Positions 34,785-48,700 of a DNA stretch of 64,000 nt are shown in pieces; the first letter of the stretch is position 1, and every line of letters begins with the position of its first letter. The notes under the pieces were generated by a model that was given only the letters and a program-made list of their open reading frames with translations, searched no databases and was not told the origin of the DNA. Origin of the DNA: Onchocerca lupi (Eukaryota; Nematoda; Chromadorea; Rhabditida; Onchocercidae); the NCBI GenBank assembly GCA_028564675.1, contig JAOVVO010000120.1:62001-126000 (forward strand), given 5' to 3'. Position numbers and translations under genes: made by a program.

Positions 34785-36079
34785 TTCTTATGGCTGAAAC
34801 AAGTTTATGGTGCACTTCAGGAAGAAATTTAATGCGTAAGCCATTGTTCTACAACATAATTTATTCACAACAGATGTACATGAATTAGACGAAGAAAAGA
34901 AACAAATATCAAAAAAAAGTTCAGCTGAATGTAGAGTGATCAGAAAATTTTGAGAGAATTAAAAAGTTACACAGTCTTACCGTGTCCAGCATGCAACACA
35001 AAACGTAATATAAAAAAGGAGAACTTACTTTGAAAGCATTTTTAAAAAAGTGAAAATAAGACATTATGTGATGCAACACCACGCGAGGTACTGAAATGTA
35101 TTCTAGCCTTTTTTACCAATAAGTACTATTATGTACACAGCAAAACTGATTTGAGAAGCAACTAACTATACAGTACAAACGAAATTTTAGGACAATTTAT
35201 CGTACAATAAATTACGAATATCTCTCTTGTTGGCAGTTTACAACCAGATTATATAATGTTAAACTTCGTCTTTGTGATTGTTTTAATCTTGGAACTCGTT
35301 TGTAAATTAAAGCAAGTAACTTATTGCATGAATTCATATATATTTCAACAAAAATTCGCATTATTTCACACTATTTGCTATAATAATGCTAGACGATTCT
35401 TAATATTTGCTCAACGACAGGAATTAAATATCGTTATTTTCCATCGCAATGGGAATAGAACCAGTTTTCCAAAAGTATACTGCTCAACAAATAAAGTGAT
35501 AACATTTTTGCTGAACAAATCAAGTATTTATTTCTTCATTCCTATTTTATTTGCTAAAGATGCATGTAAATTCGTTGTACTTACTTTTTAAAATGAGTGA
35601 CAAAAAACTCAAAATTCAGCAAAAAAAACTAAAAAAAACTCAAAATTCAGCAAAAATGACTCATCCAGCTGATAAAGGTCATAACACTTGCAATATGAAA
35701 CTCATACACTGTGTGAATGATGGGAAACGAAACAGAAAACTTATATTAAAGAAATTATAAAAATGGTTACTACCACATCCAATCCACTATAAACAGGACT
35801 TTCGAACTATACTGAAACTTTAATCTTGGAAATGAAAAGACAGTGATCATTCCACAGTGAGGAAAATAATAAAAAAAAAAAAAAAAGAAAAAAAAAAACA
35901 TTGGTAACCTGAGGAAACCAGAAAAAAATGGCTTTTTTTTCTAAATCAGTCCTTTAAAAAGCAGCACTTACAAGAAAATCGAACCATACAGTCAGAACTG
36001 CAAAAATCAATCCAGTAAAATTGGGGTCCTCAAAAAAGTCTATTCCAATAGCAACATTTGAACTTTCTATTAAAATTTT

Positions 36080-36262
36080 TAAAAATTATCTTGCAATCCA
36101 TTCATGTTCTATAAATTTTTTAAAAAAATATTATCTAACAATCCAACCATGTTCTATAAAAAAAAAACTTCTTTTAAAATTATTACCTTACAATCCATCT
36201 ATATTCTACAAAAATTTTTTTTTTTTGAAAAATTATCTTATAATCCATCCATGTTCTAAAAA
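36080..36262. repeat. four imperfect tandem copies of a roughly 50-bp unit
   Basis: Variants of AATTATCTTACAATCCATCC followed by ATGTTCTAYAAA recur at about 36084, 36129, 36178 and 36230, separated by A- or T-rich spacers of variable length. In one frame they give a repeating peptide (LAIHSCSI, LTIQPCSI, LIIHPCSK). That frame is short and AT-driven, so it is treated as non-coding. Confidence 0.85.
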
Positions 36263-36297
36263 TTTCCGATAAAACTTGACAATTTTTCATTTCCACT

Positions 36298-39200
36298 TTA
36301 TGTTGCCATGTTTTTGCCAGTTTCTGTTGGAAGGTTTCCATTCCGACCATCTAAATTGGTTTTTGCCATTTGCTTTTCTATTTCAGCTAATTCCATTTCT
36401 GCCACACGTTTTTTGGCTTCTTCATTAGCTACTGGAAATAAATTGTTTTTATTTTCCATTTTCAAACTACACAGATCAAAACTGCAACAAAGAAATTAAA
36501 GTGAGATTAGCATTACCGTCTCATATTAGGAAGTATTCAGAAAAAATAAGCTATATATGATCTACTTTATATTTGAATTTAACACAATTCCTGACAGACC
36601 TGCCGACAAAAATTCGTCGTACTCATCGCTCACATCATCATTATCCAAGATGGTGTCGTTATTATCCAGTTTACGGAAATTCTCTTCTAGAAAGGCCCGT
36701 TCTTCTTCGGTTAGTGGTTGACCGTCGGGACCAATGATAAAACTGGATGAGCAAGATGGTGTCAAACCTTGATCATTTTCCCTGCGATATTGCTGAAACT
36801 GAAACTTTATTAAAACTTAGTACCAACTTGATTTTTTCAGAGAATATTTGAGGACGTTTCGATAATATTTACAATGATATAAAAAGTAGCATGAATGAGT
36901 TTTCCCAATGAATGAATTTTTTTTCTAGAGACTGAAGTAAGAATACTCCTTCAAAATTTTATAACATGAATCTATCACTTACCTCAGTCGCTGCCTTCTC
37001 TTCATTAGTCAGAAAGTTTAATGCATCCCATTTGTTCTCACGCCATGTGTTCAAACTTAATATTTGTTCCTTCACAGAACTGAAAACACAACATCTCGAG
37101 AACAGTGAATTTCAAAGAAACAGAAAATGCCTAGATATAGCAAAAATTATATTTTTCCACAGACTGTATAAATGCGATTCAATAAAAATGAGAAAACCGA
37201 CAGGAACTCTTAATTAATTGGAAACTTAATTTTTGTAATCTTAAGAAGGCGGCATACTGCCGAAAGATATTTTAGGCCTGTCTGCCTTGATTTACATTTT
37301 TGTTGCGTAACTACTTTTTAACAATTCATGCAAGCAATGTTTACTTGATTGGGAATTTAGATGGCCTATATAGAACATAATATTAACTCGTTAAGAAGTT
37401 TCTAAAAACATATTTTATCGTGCCTGATGTCATCTACTTTTCTAAAGTTATAATTGTAGGCACTGAACCACATTATTTCGCAAAGAATTACAGGATTTTT
37501 TTTAAAAAAAATTAATTTTACAACTATGTCAGTGTTAATGACGCTTACTCGCTGATAGCCGGATGTGCTTTAGCAATAGCATTCAATTGTGTGAGAAGCT
37601 CGTTAATTTTAGAGGTTCCTTCATCAGTATCCAAATAACGACCAGTAAGCTAAAATAAAGACTGCTTGAAATTACCGCCATTTTCAATAAAAATAATTAC
37701 AGAACCAAATCGATCTTGTAATTTTTAATGATATCTTAATAAGTAAATCCAGTAATTAAAGATTCATATAATTTCAAATTGCGATTAAAATTTACCTTAA
37801 GCACTTCCACTACCACCTTAACCTTCGAATCATCCAAACGATCAGCCGTTAACACTTCTTTGATCTGCTCCAATAGCGCATTCTCAAAAGCTTGCATTTT
37901 CGAACTTTTTTTCTGAAATTTAAATTAGATTGTTGAGAAAGGATTTCATATCAAAAAAGTTCATGTTGCAAATTTTGAAAATTTCACATAATAAATGGTG
38001 CAAAAAAATGTTTCATCTCGAATTATTGTGACGAGAAACAAAATGTCGGAAATTGAAATTCAAATGGAATATAGAAAATGGACAGAATCTACATTTAAAA
38101 TCTTAATGTCAGTGATAAGAAAGAAATAAAACAATCCACTAAGTTCAATTTAAATTATAAAATATAAAAGTCCAACAAATTCTAAAGAAATAAATGATAA
38201 AACAAAAGTTGTCATCACTGAATTCTCCGCCCGGAAAAACAGAAAGTCGAAAATTAGGTATGAGAAGAAAATGAAATGTGAAGCAAAAAAATTCTGCAAA
38301 AACACAAGAGTAATAATCAGAACTGGAGAAAAAGAGCTTACCGATTCTAGTTTTTCATAAATCTCCGCAAAAAACAACAAAAGATTCTTTCGCTGTTGAT
38401 CGCTGAGATTGGATCTTTGCTCCTCGTGAAAGCATAAAAAACTAGCAATCATATCATCTTGGAAGGTATGCAGATCAGAACACAAAAATGAACATAACTT
38501 TGCCAAATTATATTGTACAGTTTGTGATGATGATGTAAAAGCAGCCTAAAAATTAGAAAACCAAATTTTTCAAATTTAACAGTTTAACAGTTTTCCAGTA
38601 AATTAAACATTTTCGAACTGCATATTGTCAATCTGTATGAAAGTTGACTACACGTAATGCATACAGACAAGTGGTCACTTCTGAACTCCGCGAATACTTC
38701 TTATATTTGCTCTCCACCTATTTTATCTTCAACTTAGTCTTGTTCATACTAATTTCGAAGGGACATTCCTATTTCATCAAGCCACAATCATAAGAGTGCA
38801 AAACCTTCATTTCAGCTTTGCTTTATAATCATTACATCATTCTTCTACGTCATTATTCTAAAAAATTTCCTTGAACAATCTTTTTGCGTTAAGATACATG
38901 CATGAAATACCATAGAAAAATATTTCGCGTACATAACAGACTTGCAATAAATTACTCATATCTTAACAATTAATTAAAAGAAAAGCGAAAATTCTAAATG
39001 TAAGAATTTTTACCAATTGAATAATCATTTCAACTGTTATTTTCAATGCATCAATTTTGAACAGTGGATTGGTAGTACGTTCCCTGATAGCATTTGACCA
39101 GGTTTCAAATTCACCCGGTTCTAATATTAGCTGCTCCAAACCGACTTGTATCTAAATTGGAAATAAAATCCTAAATATCCCGAAAAAATTTAAATTATAT

Positions 39201-42200
39201 AAAAGAAGAAGTTCTCGTTAAATCATTTAACACAAAAATGAATCGATTAGTCAAAAAGTACTTAGAAAATTAAATGGTCAAGTTATTTTCGGTCATGTAA
39301 TTTTATGTTCTGCAAAAAAAGCTTTCAAAAGGAGAATAACATTAACAGAACATATTGAAGAGTACCAGAACAAGGTCTTTAGACTGTTTGTATTTTAGAT
39401 CTAATTAGACTGTGGACTGTGTAATTCTCGTCCGAAGAATACCACTACAGTTCCATTACAAAAATCTGTACTGTTTATATTCTTAATACGAGTGAAAAGT
39501 TAAAATTGAACTATTTTAATGGAAACAACGCAGCAATCATAGAGATATAACTGTACAAATAAATTTACAAACAGATTCATACTTATTATGCAAAAACGGA
39601 TACTACGTAAGCTTAATAAACAAACCTCCTGTAATTCTTTGGCTCGTTCATTGCATAGCATTCGTTCGCAAAGCGCAGGTGAAAGGTTGGCTTGCAGTCC
39701 GTAATACCCAAAATTATTACCATAATTCAATTCTGCATTCATTGTATCCGCATCACTACCGTTTGATACTGGTAGCTCCATATATGGAGTGAACATTGGG
39801 ATCTCTTGCGGAAACTGCAATAATAACGATTACCAATATAATCTTATTCAAAATTACACGATTAAAATCCTAGAACGATTCGAAATGATGATTAGAATCA
39901 TGACCAAATTGGCAGTGATAGAAATGAGATTTTAAAAAAAAGCTTTATTTCATAATATTTAGTATTTTGGATTCAAGATCGGAGTGCTGAGTCTGCTGCT
40001 GTTCAGATCCTAAACCAAAACTTCGGTTCGAGACATTCAAAGAGCAGTGAAAACAGAGTATTTTTTAATTGCAATGATTATAATTAACACATAATTAGAA
40101 ACTAATTAAAATAGGAAAACCTTAAAAAATAGCTTTATATACCATGAGCTAAAAGATAAAATAAAACTAGCAATTGTCGGTCATACCAATCCCTATGTGA
40201 TGATGCACTTTTATACAGCAAGCATAATCGTGAAAAATTCACTTTTATGCTCTCTCTTCTTTTACACTTCGGCATTCTATATCCCTTTAATTGCATCATT
40301 ACGTCCAATAATTTTATTCATTTTCTTCTCAACAATGTTTTTATCAGTACTGATTCCATACCAATATATTATATCCCATCAAATCTATCATTTGTACTGC
40401 ATTATTTTCAAATTTTCTGATGCAAATCAGTTCCCTTTATTTCTATAAAATTATCTTTAAAATATAATTGTTTATCCCCGAAACATGAAAAACTTCCGCG
40501 ACTGATATAATGTGCTTCCTCTTAAACAAAGGTATCACAAAATATGGTACGAAGATAGAGCCGGTTTTTATGAATCTTTAATTTGTCTCTCATAAAAAGG
40601 ATATAATCCTTTGAAATGACAAAGAAATTCATTGAGAAAATAATATCAAAATCTCCTAATCTTATAATTTTCGGAAGACGATCCTCACTTCTCATTCATG
40701 TAAATGGAAATAAGTAAAGATTAACAACTTGTGTTAATAATATATGAGAATTGATTTTTAGGAAACAGGAGAATTTTTTGAGTGTATTAAATGCAGAATT
40801 TCTTTCGAAACTATTTATTCATAAAAATCGCAATCAGAAAAGAAAATCATAATAAATCAGCTCTTTCCCTTCCAGATTAACATTTCCGAGAATATTATGT
40901 CAGAGTGGAAGTGAAATCGTTTCAAAAAACTTTCTTTTGTTAACTTATCCAAAAAACTGCTTGTGTTTAGATTTATGAGGAAAAAGTACAAAATTTAAAT
41001 CCTGCCTTTGATCTTATTGTTAATGAAACCTTGAATTGGAATAATCAGGCAATGATTAGATCGGATTGGACGAGATATCTAACTGGACGGACAAGTAAGG
41101 AGGTGTTGAAAGAAAACCAGTTGGTACTTGTTTACCTCTTGTCTTTGCACACTAAAACAAAACAAAGAAGATAGGGAGAGGATGCGTAACGGTTTTCTGT
41201 TTTGAAGATACAAAATGGACCGCGGAGAGTCGTGGCAGCACAGGATGGAGAAAATGCATAAATCTGAAATACTGATGAAATGAGCTCCCATCGAATGAAA
41301 AGACTGGCTGGCATAAATGCGCAGTGCAAAGGAAATGGCATGGTTATTGATTCACACTTCTCTGGCACCAGTTACCTTGTCCCATTCAACAATCTCTGTG
41401 CGTCCATCAATTCCTCTCTACTTCTTATTACCAAAATCGCTCGGTCACAAATTTCAATAAAATCACATCAATGACTCCCTTGATCTATCCATCTATCTTC
41501 ATTCTCTCATGCATAACAACCGTCAAACAACTGCGCAAACACTGGAAAATGATGGAACGAATCTTTTAAACCATCCGAAAAAATAAGATGAATCACTCAT
41601 CTACCACAATACATTCTACCTTCCTTTCTCAGTTCTATCATCCTAATCATAGTGGTCCATCACATCACTCTCATGACACCATATCGATCCAAGCCAAGTT
41701 TTAAAAGAATATGTGCTCAACGTCACACAACAGCAAACCAAAAACCACATAAACAAATTCGCAAACCATTCAACAAAATAAAATTTAGCCTGGTTGATTT
41801 GTAAGTTTATTTTCATATATTTCTATAGTTTTTCTGTAGTGTTATGTATGCATAGAATTCACGAATAGAACCATTCCGAACCATCTGTCGATAATGTGCG
41901 ACGACTCTACACTTACCAAATGCGACCATATGTACAGCACAGTTCTCTCCAGAATTATGCTCTATATGTGGTTGTATTTGGTGCTATTCAGATGCTGCTC
42001 GGATCTAACTTTCCCGAATTCTATTTCGTAATTACATTGCACTTCACAGAGTTAGATATATAATTCTAATTTCCGATAATTCGTTTTTTACAAAATAGCT
42101 TATTTTATATCAGAGCACTGAAAAACTCTCTCAACTTTTCAAGTGAAATTATTCCAATTTCAGGAACGATATTTGCATCAAAATTAGTCTCAATATGTGA

Positions 42201-44061
42201 ATATTTCCTCGCTCGTCAAGTAAACATAAAAGTAATGATGTAAATAACAAAAAGTACTTCATAATAATCATTACAAAGAAATCGAAAGAGGAGGAAAAGT
42301 TCAATTATAAAAACGAAGGATCCGATATTAGAAATTAGAAAAATGGTCTTCGAATCATGGAACAACTTGTTCAGAATATTGAAAATGAGTTAGAAAGAAC
42401 TTATCAATTTTTTATGCTAAAATGGAAAAGAAAATTTAGTCATTAAATTCTAAAGTTACATGCAAATTTTACTTAAAAAGAAACAAACCTGATAATCATA
42501 AGCATTAGCTGGACAATATCCATCGTACATTGGAGCATTAACGTAAGATGGCATCTCATGCAGATGATACTGAAAAAAGTCCTTTAAAAAATTGATAAAA
42601 CCGATTTGAATCAAAGAATGGAAATGAAAATTCGAAACTCATTCTTGTCATCGTTAAAATTACAAACATGCCTTTTTTTTTTCTTTTTTGAGGGCAAATT
42701 AAAATAGTTCAATTGCATACCAAAGTACTGCTCTAGAATCGCTCATGTGATGTGTATCTAATTGAAATCACATGTGCAACGCATAGTTAACAATTTCGAT
42801 CATGAACACTGATTACTGTGATTATAAGTTAAAGTCATAGATTTTTCCGAAAAACTGCAGTTAGCATGACATAAATAAAATCCTAAATGATACTGATGAG
42901 ATGGACATAGAGAGATTTAATTTAAACTATCTGATATTATTTAATCCTGAAGGCAATTTCACACAGACCATCGAAACATTTACATCTGTCGAGCTCAATG
43001 CAGGTAACATACCGAATACACAGGATGAAAAGGTGGCGCATTCGGATTAAGCTGAAAAACACCGTTATGATGAGGATTTATCGGTGGCTGTTGATACGGA
43101 ATTTGTGAATTCGATGATCCATAAACATCTGAAACATTAACAAAAAAGGCTAATTTTGATATAACTAAGAAAATAACAATTGAATTTTTTCATAAAAGAA
43201 CAGATTTAACTTCAGGCTCTATTTTTATATTTCACATTTTTTAACAAAATGCACTAAATACATTCCAGTTTCAGTTTCTTTTTCTTTTTTTCTCAAATTT
43301 CTGCAACAAATTCACAATCTTATGAAATGAAACAATCCACAACTAAGCTTATAAAATATATGTTCTAGAAGTTTCAAACAGGCTGAGGAAACAGAGAGAC
43401 AGATGAAGGATATTATAATCTGTTGGCAATAATTTTGAAATAATCAAAGAGCTATCAAATGGAACTGATATTCAAGCAAACGATCTCAGATAGTTGGATT
43501 TAGAATCCCATAACATCAAGTTTTTTACACTTCAACTTGAAGTAATTATTCTATGACTAATAAGCGCATTTTCGAATATTTTCTGCAATTCACACATTGT
43601 GAATAACATGATCTAATTGTTGTTTCAAAGTCGATCTATTAACACAGATGGATTCGCTCCCTCCTCTATCAGTTCTTTATTTATGTTATATCATTGTGTG
43701 TTATTAATGTATCATGCATGAAATCCATGGTTTTGATGCAAAAATTTAACTAGTTATGACCCTGAGATGTTCCCAGTAAGCAATAATTGCATCGTCTTTT
43801 AAAATATAAGACACAACCAAAATTATTTCATAGTATCACTTGAATATCTCCCTCACATAAATATATTTAGAATTCTGAAATAGAATAATATCGTGAATAG
43901 AACATACCAGAAGGAATTGAATTCATCGCAGGGACGTACGGTACATGCGTATTTTGTTGTTGAGGTATTTGATTCGAGGATGGAATATTATGTTTATGAG
44001 ATGAAAGAGTTGTGTTGGTGGTTGCTATTCGATTATATGATGAATGAGGATAATCGCTCAT
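36298..44061 (-). CDS. PAIP1: PAIP1-like poly(A)-binding-protein interactor (PAM2 + MIF4G)
   Basis: Eleven minus-strand exons join in phase: 44061-43908, 43128-43013, 42569-42489, 39814-39626, 39151-39014, 38545-38342, 37912-37796, 37649-37549, 37079-36983, 36792-36600, 36431-36298. They give 507 aa (human PAIP1 is 479). The N-terminal 160 residues are low-complexity and contain a PAM2 motif, LNPNAPPFHP (78-87), which binds the MLLE domain of PABP. Exons 5-8 encode a helical MIF4G domain (about 165-370; FKIDALKITVEMIIQL, NLAKLCSFLCSDLHTFQDD, LLLFFAEIYEKLES, VKVVVEVLKLTGRYLD). The C-terminus has an acidic stretch (DNDDVSDEYDEFLSA) where PAIP1 carries its second PABP-binding site. Family role: a cytoplasmic stimulator of translation linking PABP to eIF3/eIF4A. 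Intron 3 is 2.7 kb, the longest in the window. If exon 10 is read through, the protein instead ends GIVLNSNIK. Confidence 0.92.
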
Positions 44062-45483
44062 TTTATTTATAATTCCTGACAGAACGAAGTAATGATTTAG
44101 AAAGACTAAATTTCTTGCCTGGAAATGGTAGAAAAAAATCAATGATAAACAGCAGATATTATGAGCAACGAAGAATAAAAAGAAGATAGAAGGGAATAAT
44201 TGAACTTTTATCATTAAAAGTGAGAATTTTTATGACGCTATGCTAATTATTCTACCACCAAGTGGAGCAAGTCGTGAACAAATGGGCTCCAATAACGGAT
44301 GTTTTGAAAAACTAGAACTTAAGAAATATAAAGAAATCAATTCAAAAACGGAAGAAACCTACCTAATCAACCCGAAGCAAACAAATCCAAAGATCCAACC
44401 CACATATGAGAGTCACAGAATATCACGCAGCCAGCACATATGACAATGCTATTTCCCAGTTATGATGTAGAAGAATTAACTCTTGGGCATCTAAGATTAG
44501 GTTAAAGCAACATTAGGAAAAGTATTAAATACACATAAATGTTCACCCAGATAAATACTACTCTGCAAAACATAGAAGGAAGAGAAAGAAACAGAAAGAA
44601 TAGGATTTGAAAAAAAAGCAGCAGAGAAAACAAGCGACGTGCGGTAATTTACTATCGATTCCCTCCAATATCGATCGACATTTTAGGTAATAACTACAGT
44701 TTCCTACAGATGAAAGTCGCGACGACAATATCTTTAGATGATGGAAATTTCCTTAGTTTAACTAAAATAAATAATGTTTGAAAAATTTCCTAGAGTAACT
44801 GCTGAAAACTTAATTTCTCAGACAAAATGTTAGTTTTTGCAGAAGTAACTGCTAAAGCTTCAACTTTCAGATTAAATTGATAATTTCTCCGGGAAATGTT
44901 CTCCGAAAAGAAATCAAAAAAAAAAAAAAATTTAATAAAAGTTTAAATACATGAATACAAATGCGAAGACTTGTCTTATTTGTAAAAACTTTAAAGAGTA
45001 TGAATCAAATGAAGAACAAATCAATAATTGCTAAGCTACAAAACAGAAAGAATATAAAACAATTATAATGCTCCCAACCTGCCACAAACTAATAGTGGGA
45101 ATTTTTGAAAAAAACTTTCAACAAATTTTCCAAATTTATAAATGCTTTGAGAGGAGTTTTTAGAGAAATAAAAAAAGAGACGGAAGAAGGAAGAGGAGAT
45201 ATTATTGGTCTTCGAGCCACTGCTGACCTCTACTGAATCAAGCGACCATTTGGGGTCAAAAGAACAAGAGATATCTACTTCTGAACTGCAGACTACTAAA
45301 CATCCGCATTATTTGTTTTCCTGGAGAGCGGTATTTGAAGGCTCGGACAAATTAGAATTATTGATACAGCATACTTCCGCAATCTGTTGATTCTATGCTG
45401 CTAAATGTTTATCGTAGTCCTTGTGGACTTGGGTTGTGCGTTTTATTGTTTTTCTATTATGTTGTGAAGTCTGTTTAGATTAA

Positions 45484-45550
45484 TGTTCACGTAAAATTAG
45501 TCGTATGGGACGTATACTGTTCACGTAAAATCAATATTGCGGGACGTATA
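45484..45550. repeat. two tandem copies of a 34-bp unit upstream of HARS
   Basis: TGTTCACGTAAAAT and GGGACGTATA recur with exact 34-base spacing (45484 and 45518), with a more variable centre. The conserved blocks contain ACGT cores. It lies about 220 bp upstream of the HARS start codon. Confidence 0.85.
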
Positions 45551-45740
45551 AATTAGCCAAAATCGAAATTTTAAGCAAAGGGACTTGAAAAGTAAATAAG
45601 TTCAAGTTATGGGTGTGCAGATTGATTACTGCATATGCGAATTAAAATAATATTAATGATAAATGGAACGCTTTTGTGAGAACATATTGGAAATGTAAAA
45701 TGCTGAAAGTATGATTGACTTGAGACTATTCTTGCATTGA

Positions 45741-45753
45741 AATTCATTTTCAG
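45741..45753 (+). promoter_or_regulatory. splice acceptor upstream of the HARS start codon
   Basis: AATTCATTTTCAG ends at 45753, followed by CAACGTCTCGAAA and the ATG at 45767. It is a strong acceptor with no coding exon recognised upstream, which fits spliced-leader addition. Confidence 0.45.
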
Positions 45754-45766
45754 CAACGTCTCGAAA

Positions 45767-48700
45767 ATGGAAAACACTGGTGCTGGTGAAGAATCTGCGC
45801 GGATTCTACGTGATGAGATCAAAGCTCTAGCCAGTGAAATACAAGCTCTGAAAAATGTGGAGGGGAATGAAGACTTGGTATTTAGCATATTCTTATAATG
45901 AACCATGATATCTGCATCCTATGTCGTAATTAAGAATATATTTATGATGAAGGGATTGTTTCATGGGGAATTTTACTCTAGAAGGTGTAATAAGTTGATG
46001 AGAAATGAAAAGATTGATTTTAAAACCTTGAAATTTTGAAGTATGACGAATGTATTTGAAGAATAATTTCTCAAAATAAAGAGTTCTTAGTATTACTACG
46101 AAGGAATATTCACTCTTTTAATTAGATAAATTTTTTACTTTTTTTTTTCAATAACCGCATTTAATTAGGAATTGTGGAAATTTTTTAATTTTTTGAAGTT
46201 CAGTGCTGATGTTGATTGTAATTTTAATGCTATAAACTCCATGATTTCTTTGATTCTGGAAATGCTCCTATAACTTTATGGTGAATTAGTCTATTCATTA
46301 TTAGAAATCACATGATTAAGTTTTTCAGATATTATAATGAGAAAGGAAAAAGTTTCAAAGCAGTTCTATAATTCTAAAAGATGAAAAGCATCATTTGTGC
46401 CTTGTGTTTATGCTTTTAAACGAAAATTATTTCGTGAAATTTAAATGTTGTAATGTCTACGAACTTTGGAAATAAATTTACGTCTATGAATTTGTTGCCG
46501 AAATGATGTTCAGTGACAGGTTATTGATATTTATTCAATAACTGGTTGTTTTGTTGATTTCGTGAAATTCATTAAACTATATTTAAATTAAACTATTAAT
46601 AACTTCTTTCGGTAGGAAAATTAGCATCACGAAGAATTAATGGATTTTCTGGATCTTTTGACTTGTGGAAAATTTGGTACAGAAACATAGTAATTGTCAA
46701 GTAGTACACTTCGGTATTGATGTTACCTATTGCTGTACGTTGGCAACGAACTTGTTCAAATTTTATCAAATTTTTTACTATTCGAAGAAACGGAATTATT
46801 ACTGAGGTAATGGAAATGAATATCAGTTCGGCAACAATTCATGGTTTTTTCAAACTTTTAATTCCATCAAGTTTTGAGATTTCTTTTCTTTATGATATTG
46901 ATAAAGGTGCTAATCGATATTCTAAATTACTCAAAATTGTCAAACGATTCGCATGACTATTCAACCATAGATCGCTTTCGAGAGTTGTTTTGAAGAGTTT
47001 TCCTATCCTGCATAAAATATATATTTTCATACAATAAGATTTTTCGTTATTTTTTAGACCATGAAAATTTTCAAAACTTTTTTCCAAGATGGGAATCTAA
47101 ATTTTAAGATTTTATAGATCTGTTTCAATTATTTAATTTCCAGCCTTTTTGATTTTCAATTATGGAAAAAAAATTTGTCCAATTGATGAAATTGTTTTTC
47201 TACAAAGTTCTTTACAGACTGAAAGAAACGTAACCTGCATGATGGAACAGAAACCTTTGTCGAGTCATGAATCTCAAAAGAAGTTTGAAATTCGATGTCC
47301 AAGAGGTATGTCTCTAAATTTTTTTTTGCAGCATTAAAATTTACCTCAAGTCGGTTTTATTTTCCTGTTCGCTTATTTTAACAATTTTTTCCAGGTACGC
47401 GTGATTATGGACCTCAAGATATGGCATTACGAAAACAAGTGTTAGACGTAATTACAGAATGTTTTAAACGTCATGGTGGCGTTACCATTGATACACCTGT
47501 GTTCGAATTACGCAATATTTTGATGGGAAAGTATGGAGAAGAAAGTGGAAAATTGATTTATGATTTGTCTGATCAAGGAGGTGAACTTCTCAGTCTACGT
47601 TACGATCTCACGGTATTTATTATTGAAAGATTGTTATTTTTATTAATGATGTAGTTATCCTTTTTCTACTGAATGATATGTTCTGAGCTCATCTCTCTGC
47701 ATTTCATAATTTTTATGTTTTAGAATATAGAAAACCTGTGTAAATTTTGAAATTGATTAAAAAATGGAGAAAAAATAATTTTCTAGCTAGAAGTTCTTCA
47801 AAAAGCTGCATTTCAAGAATTTATTCTAAAACAATTCGAATATTATTCGTTTTAAGTCCCAATTTTTATTTTTCATTTTTTAAAATAATAATAGCATTCC
47901 TTTATAATCGAAGAAACTTGTCACACTAATTTTAAACTGACATCGAATCTTTAAACTTCATATATTCAAATTACTATATTTCAGGTACCCTTTGCTCGTT
48001 ATCTTGCTATGAATAAAACCGTTATGTATTTAAAACGATATCATATTGGAAAAGTTTATCGGAGAGACAATCCTTCTAGAGGGCGTTTCCGAGAATTTTA
48101 TCAATGCGTCAATATTTTTATCTTCTTTATTTTCATTTTCTAATTAATTTAAAGTATTGTAAGACAAATTTTAAGAATTAACAGGATTAGGAAACGAAGA
48201 TCTTACTAATTTTGACTGGAAATATAAGATTTTAATAAAATAGAGAAGATTGGGAATGGTGGCAAGTTTGTCTTGAATACTCTGGTGAGTTATTTCATGA
48301 AATAACTCATGAATTACAAAACTATAAGATGAAAGTATTGAAGGAAGACTATATGCCACATGATTTTGCATTTTAGCTATTGCCATCTATCTGTTCTAAA
48401 AGTAACTATTAGAATTTTTTTCAGGATTTTGATATTGCTGGTTCTTATGACTTAATGATTCCGGAAGCCGAATTGTTAAGAATTATTAGTGAAATATTAA
48501 ATGCGTTGGATATTGGTACATTTGAAATCAAAGTAAGTAAATTGAAATTTTGAGTATCATTTCTATTAATTATGTACTGTTACTCCTAAAATTTACTATT
48601 TATGGTTATCAAGTTTCATTTTAATTTCATTATGCTATATTTTAGAATATTAATTTCTTTTTTTTTTTTGTATGGTGTAATATTATGTAGTTTAATTACC

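Larger units (their letters stand above)
34669..36297. other. convergent intergenic region between PPIL2 and PAIP1
   Basis: This holds the 3' ends of two convergent genes. AATAAA at 34779-34784 fits PPIL2. A 111-codon intronless frame at 35256-35591 is hydrophobic and unrecognised; I do not call it a gene. A tandem repeat sits at 36080-36262. A-rich runs occur at 35868-35900. Confidence 0.5.
44062..45766. other. divergent intergenic region between PAIP1 and HARS
   Basis: A 1.7-kb stretch between divergent starts, likely holding both promoters. A 34-bp direct repeat sits at 45484-45550. Open frames at 44240-44443 and 45205-45390 show no recognisable similarity. TTTTCAG at 45747-45753, 13 bases before the HARS start, is a probable trans- or cis-splice acceptor. 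Confidence 0.5.

Noticed and set aside
35256..35591. 111-codon intronless frame downstream of PPIL2
   Set aside because: No recognisable similarity. Phe/Ile/Asn-rich composition follows from AT-rich DNA, and no clear promoter or acceptor precedes it.
36021..36272. 83-codon frame with repeated peptide units
   Set aside because: It is a by-product of the degenerate tandem repeat, with homopolymer Lys and Phe runs.
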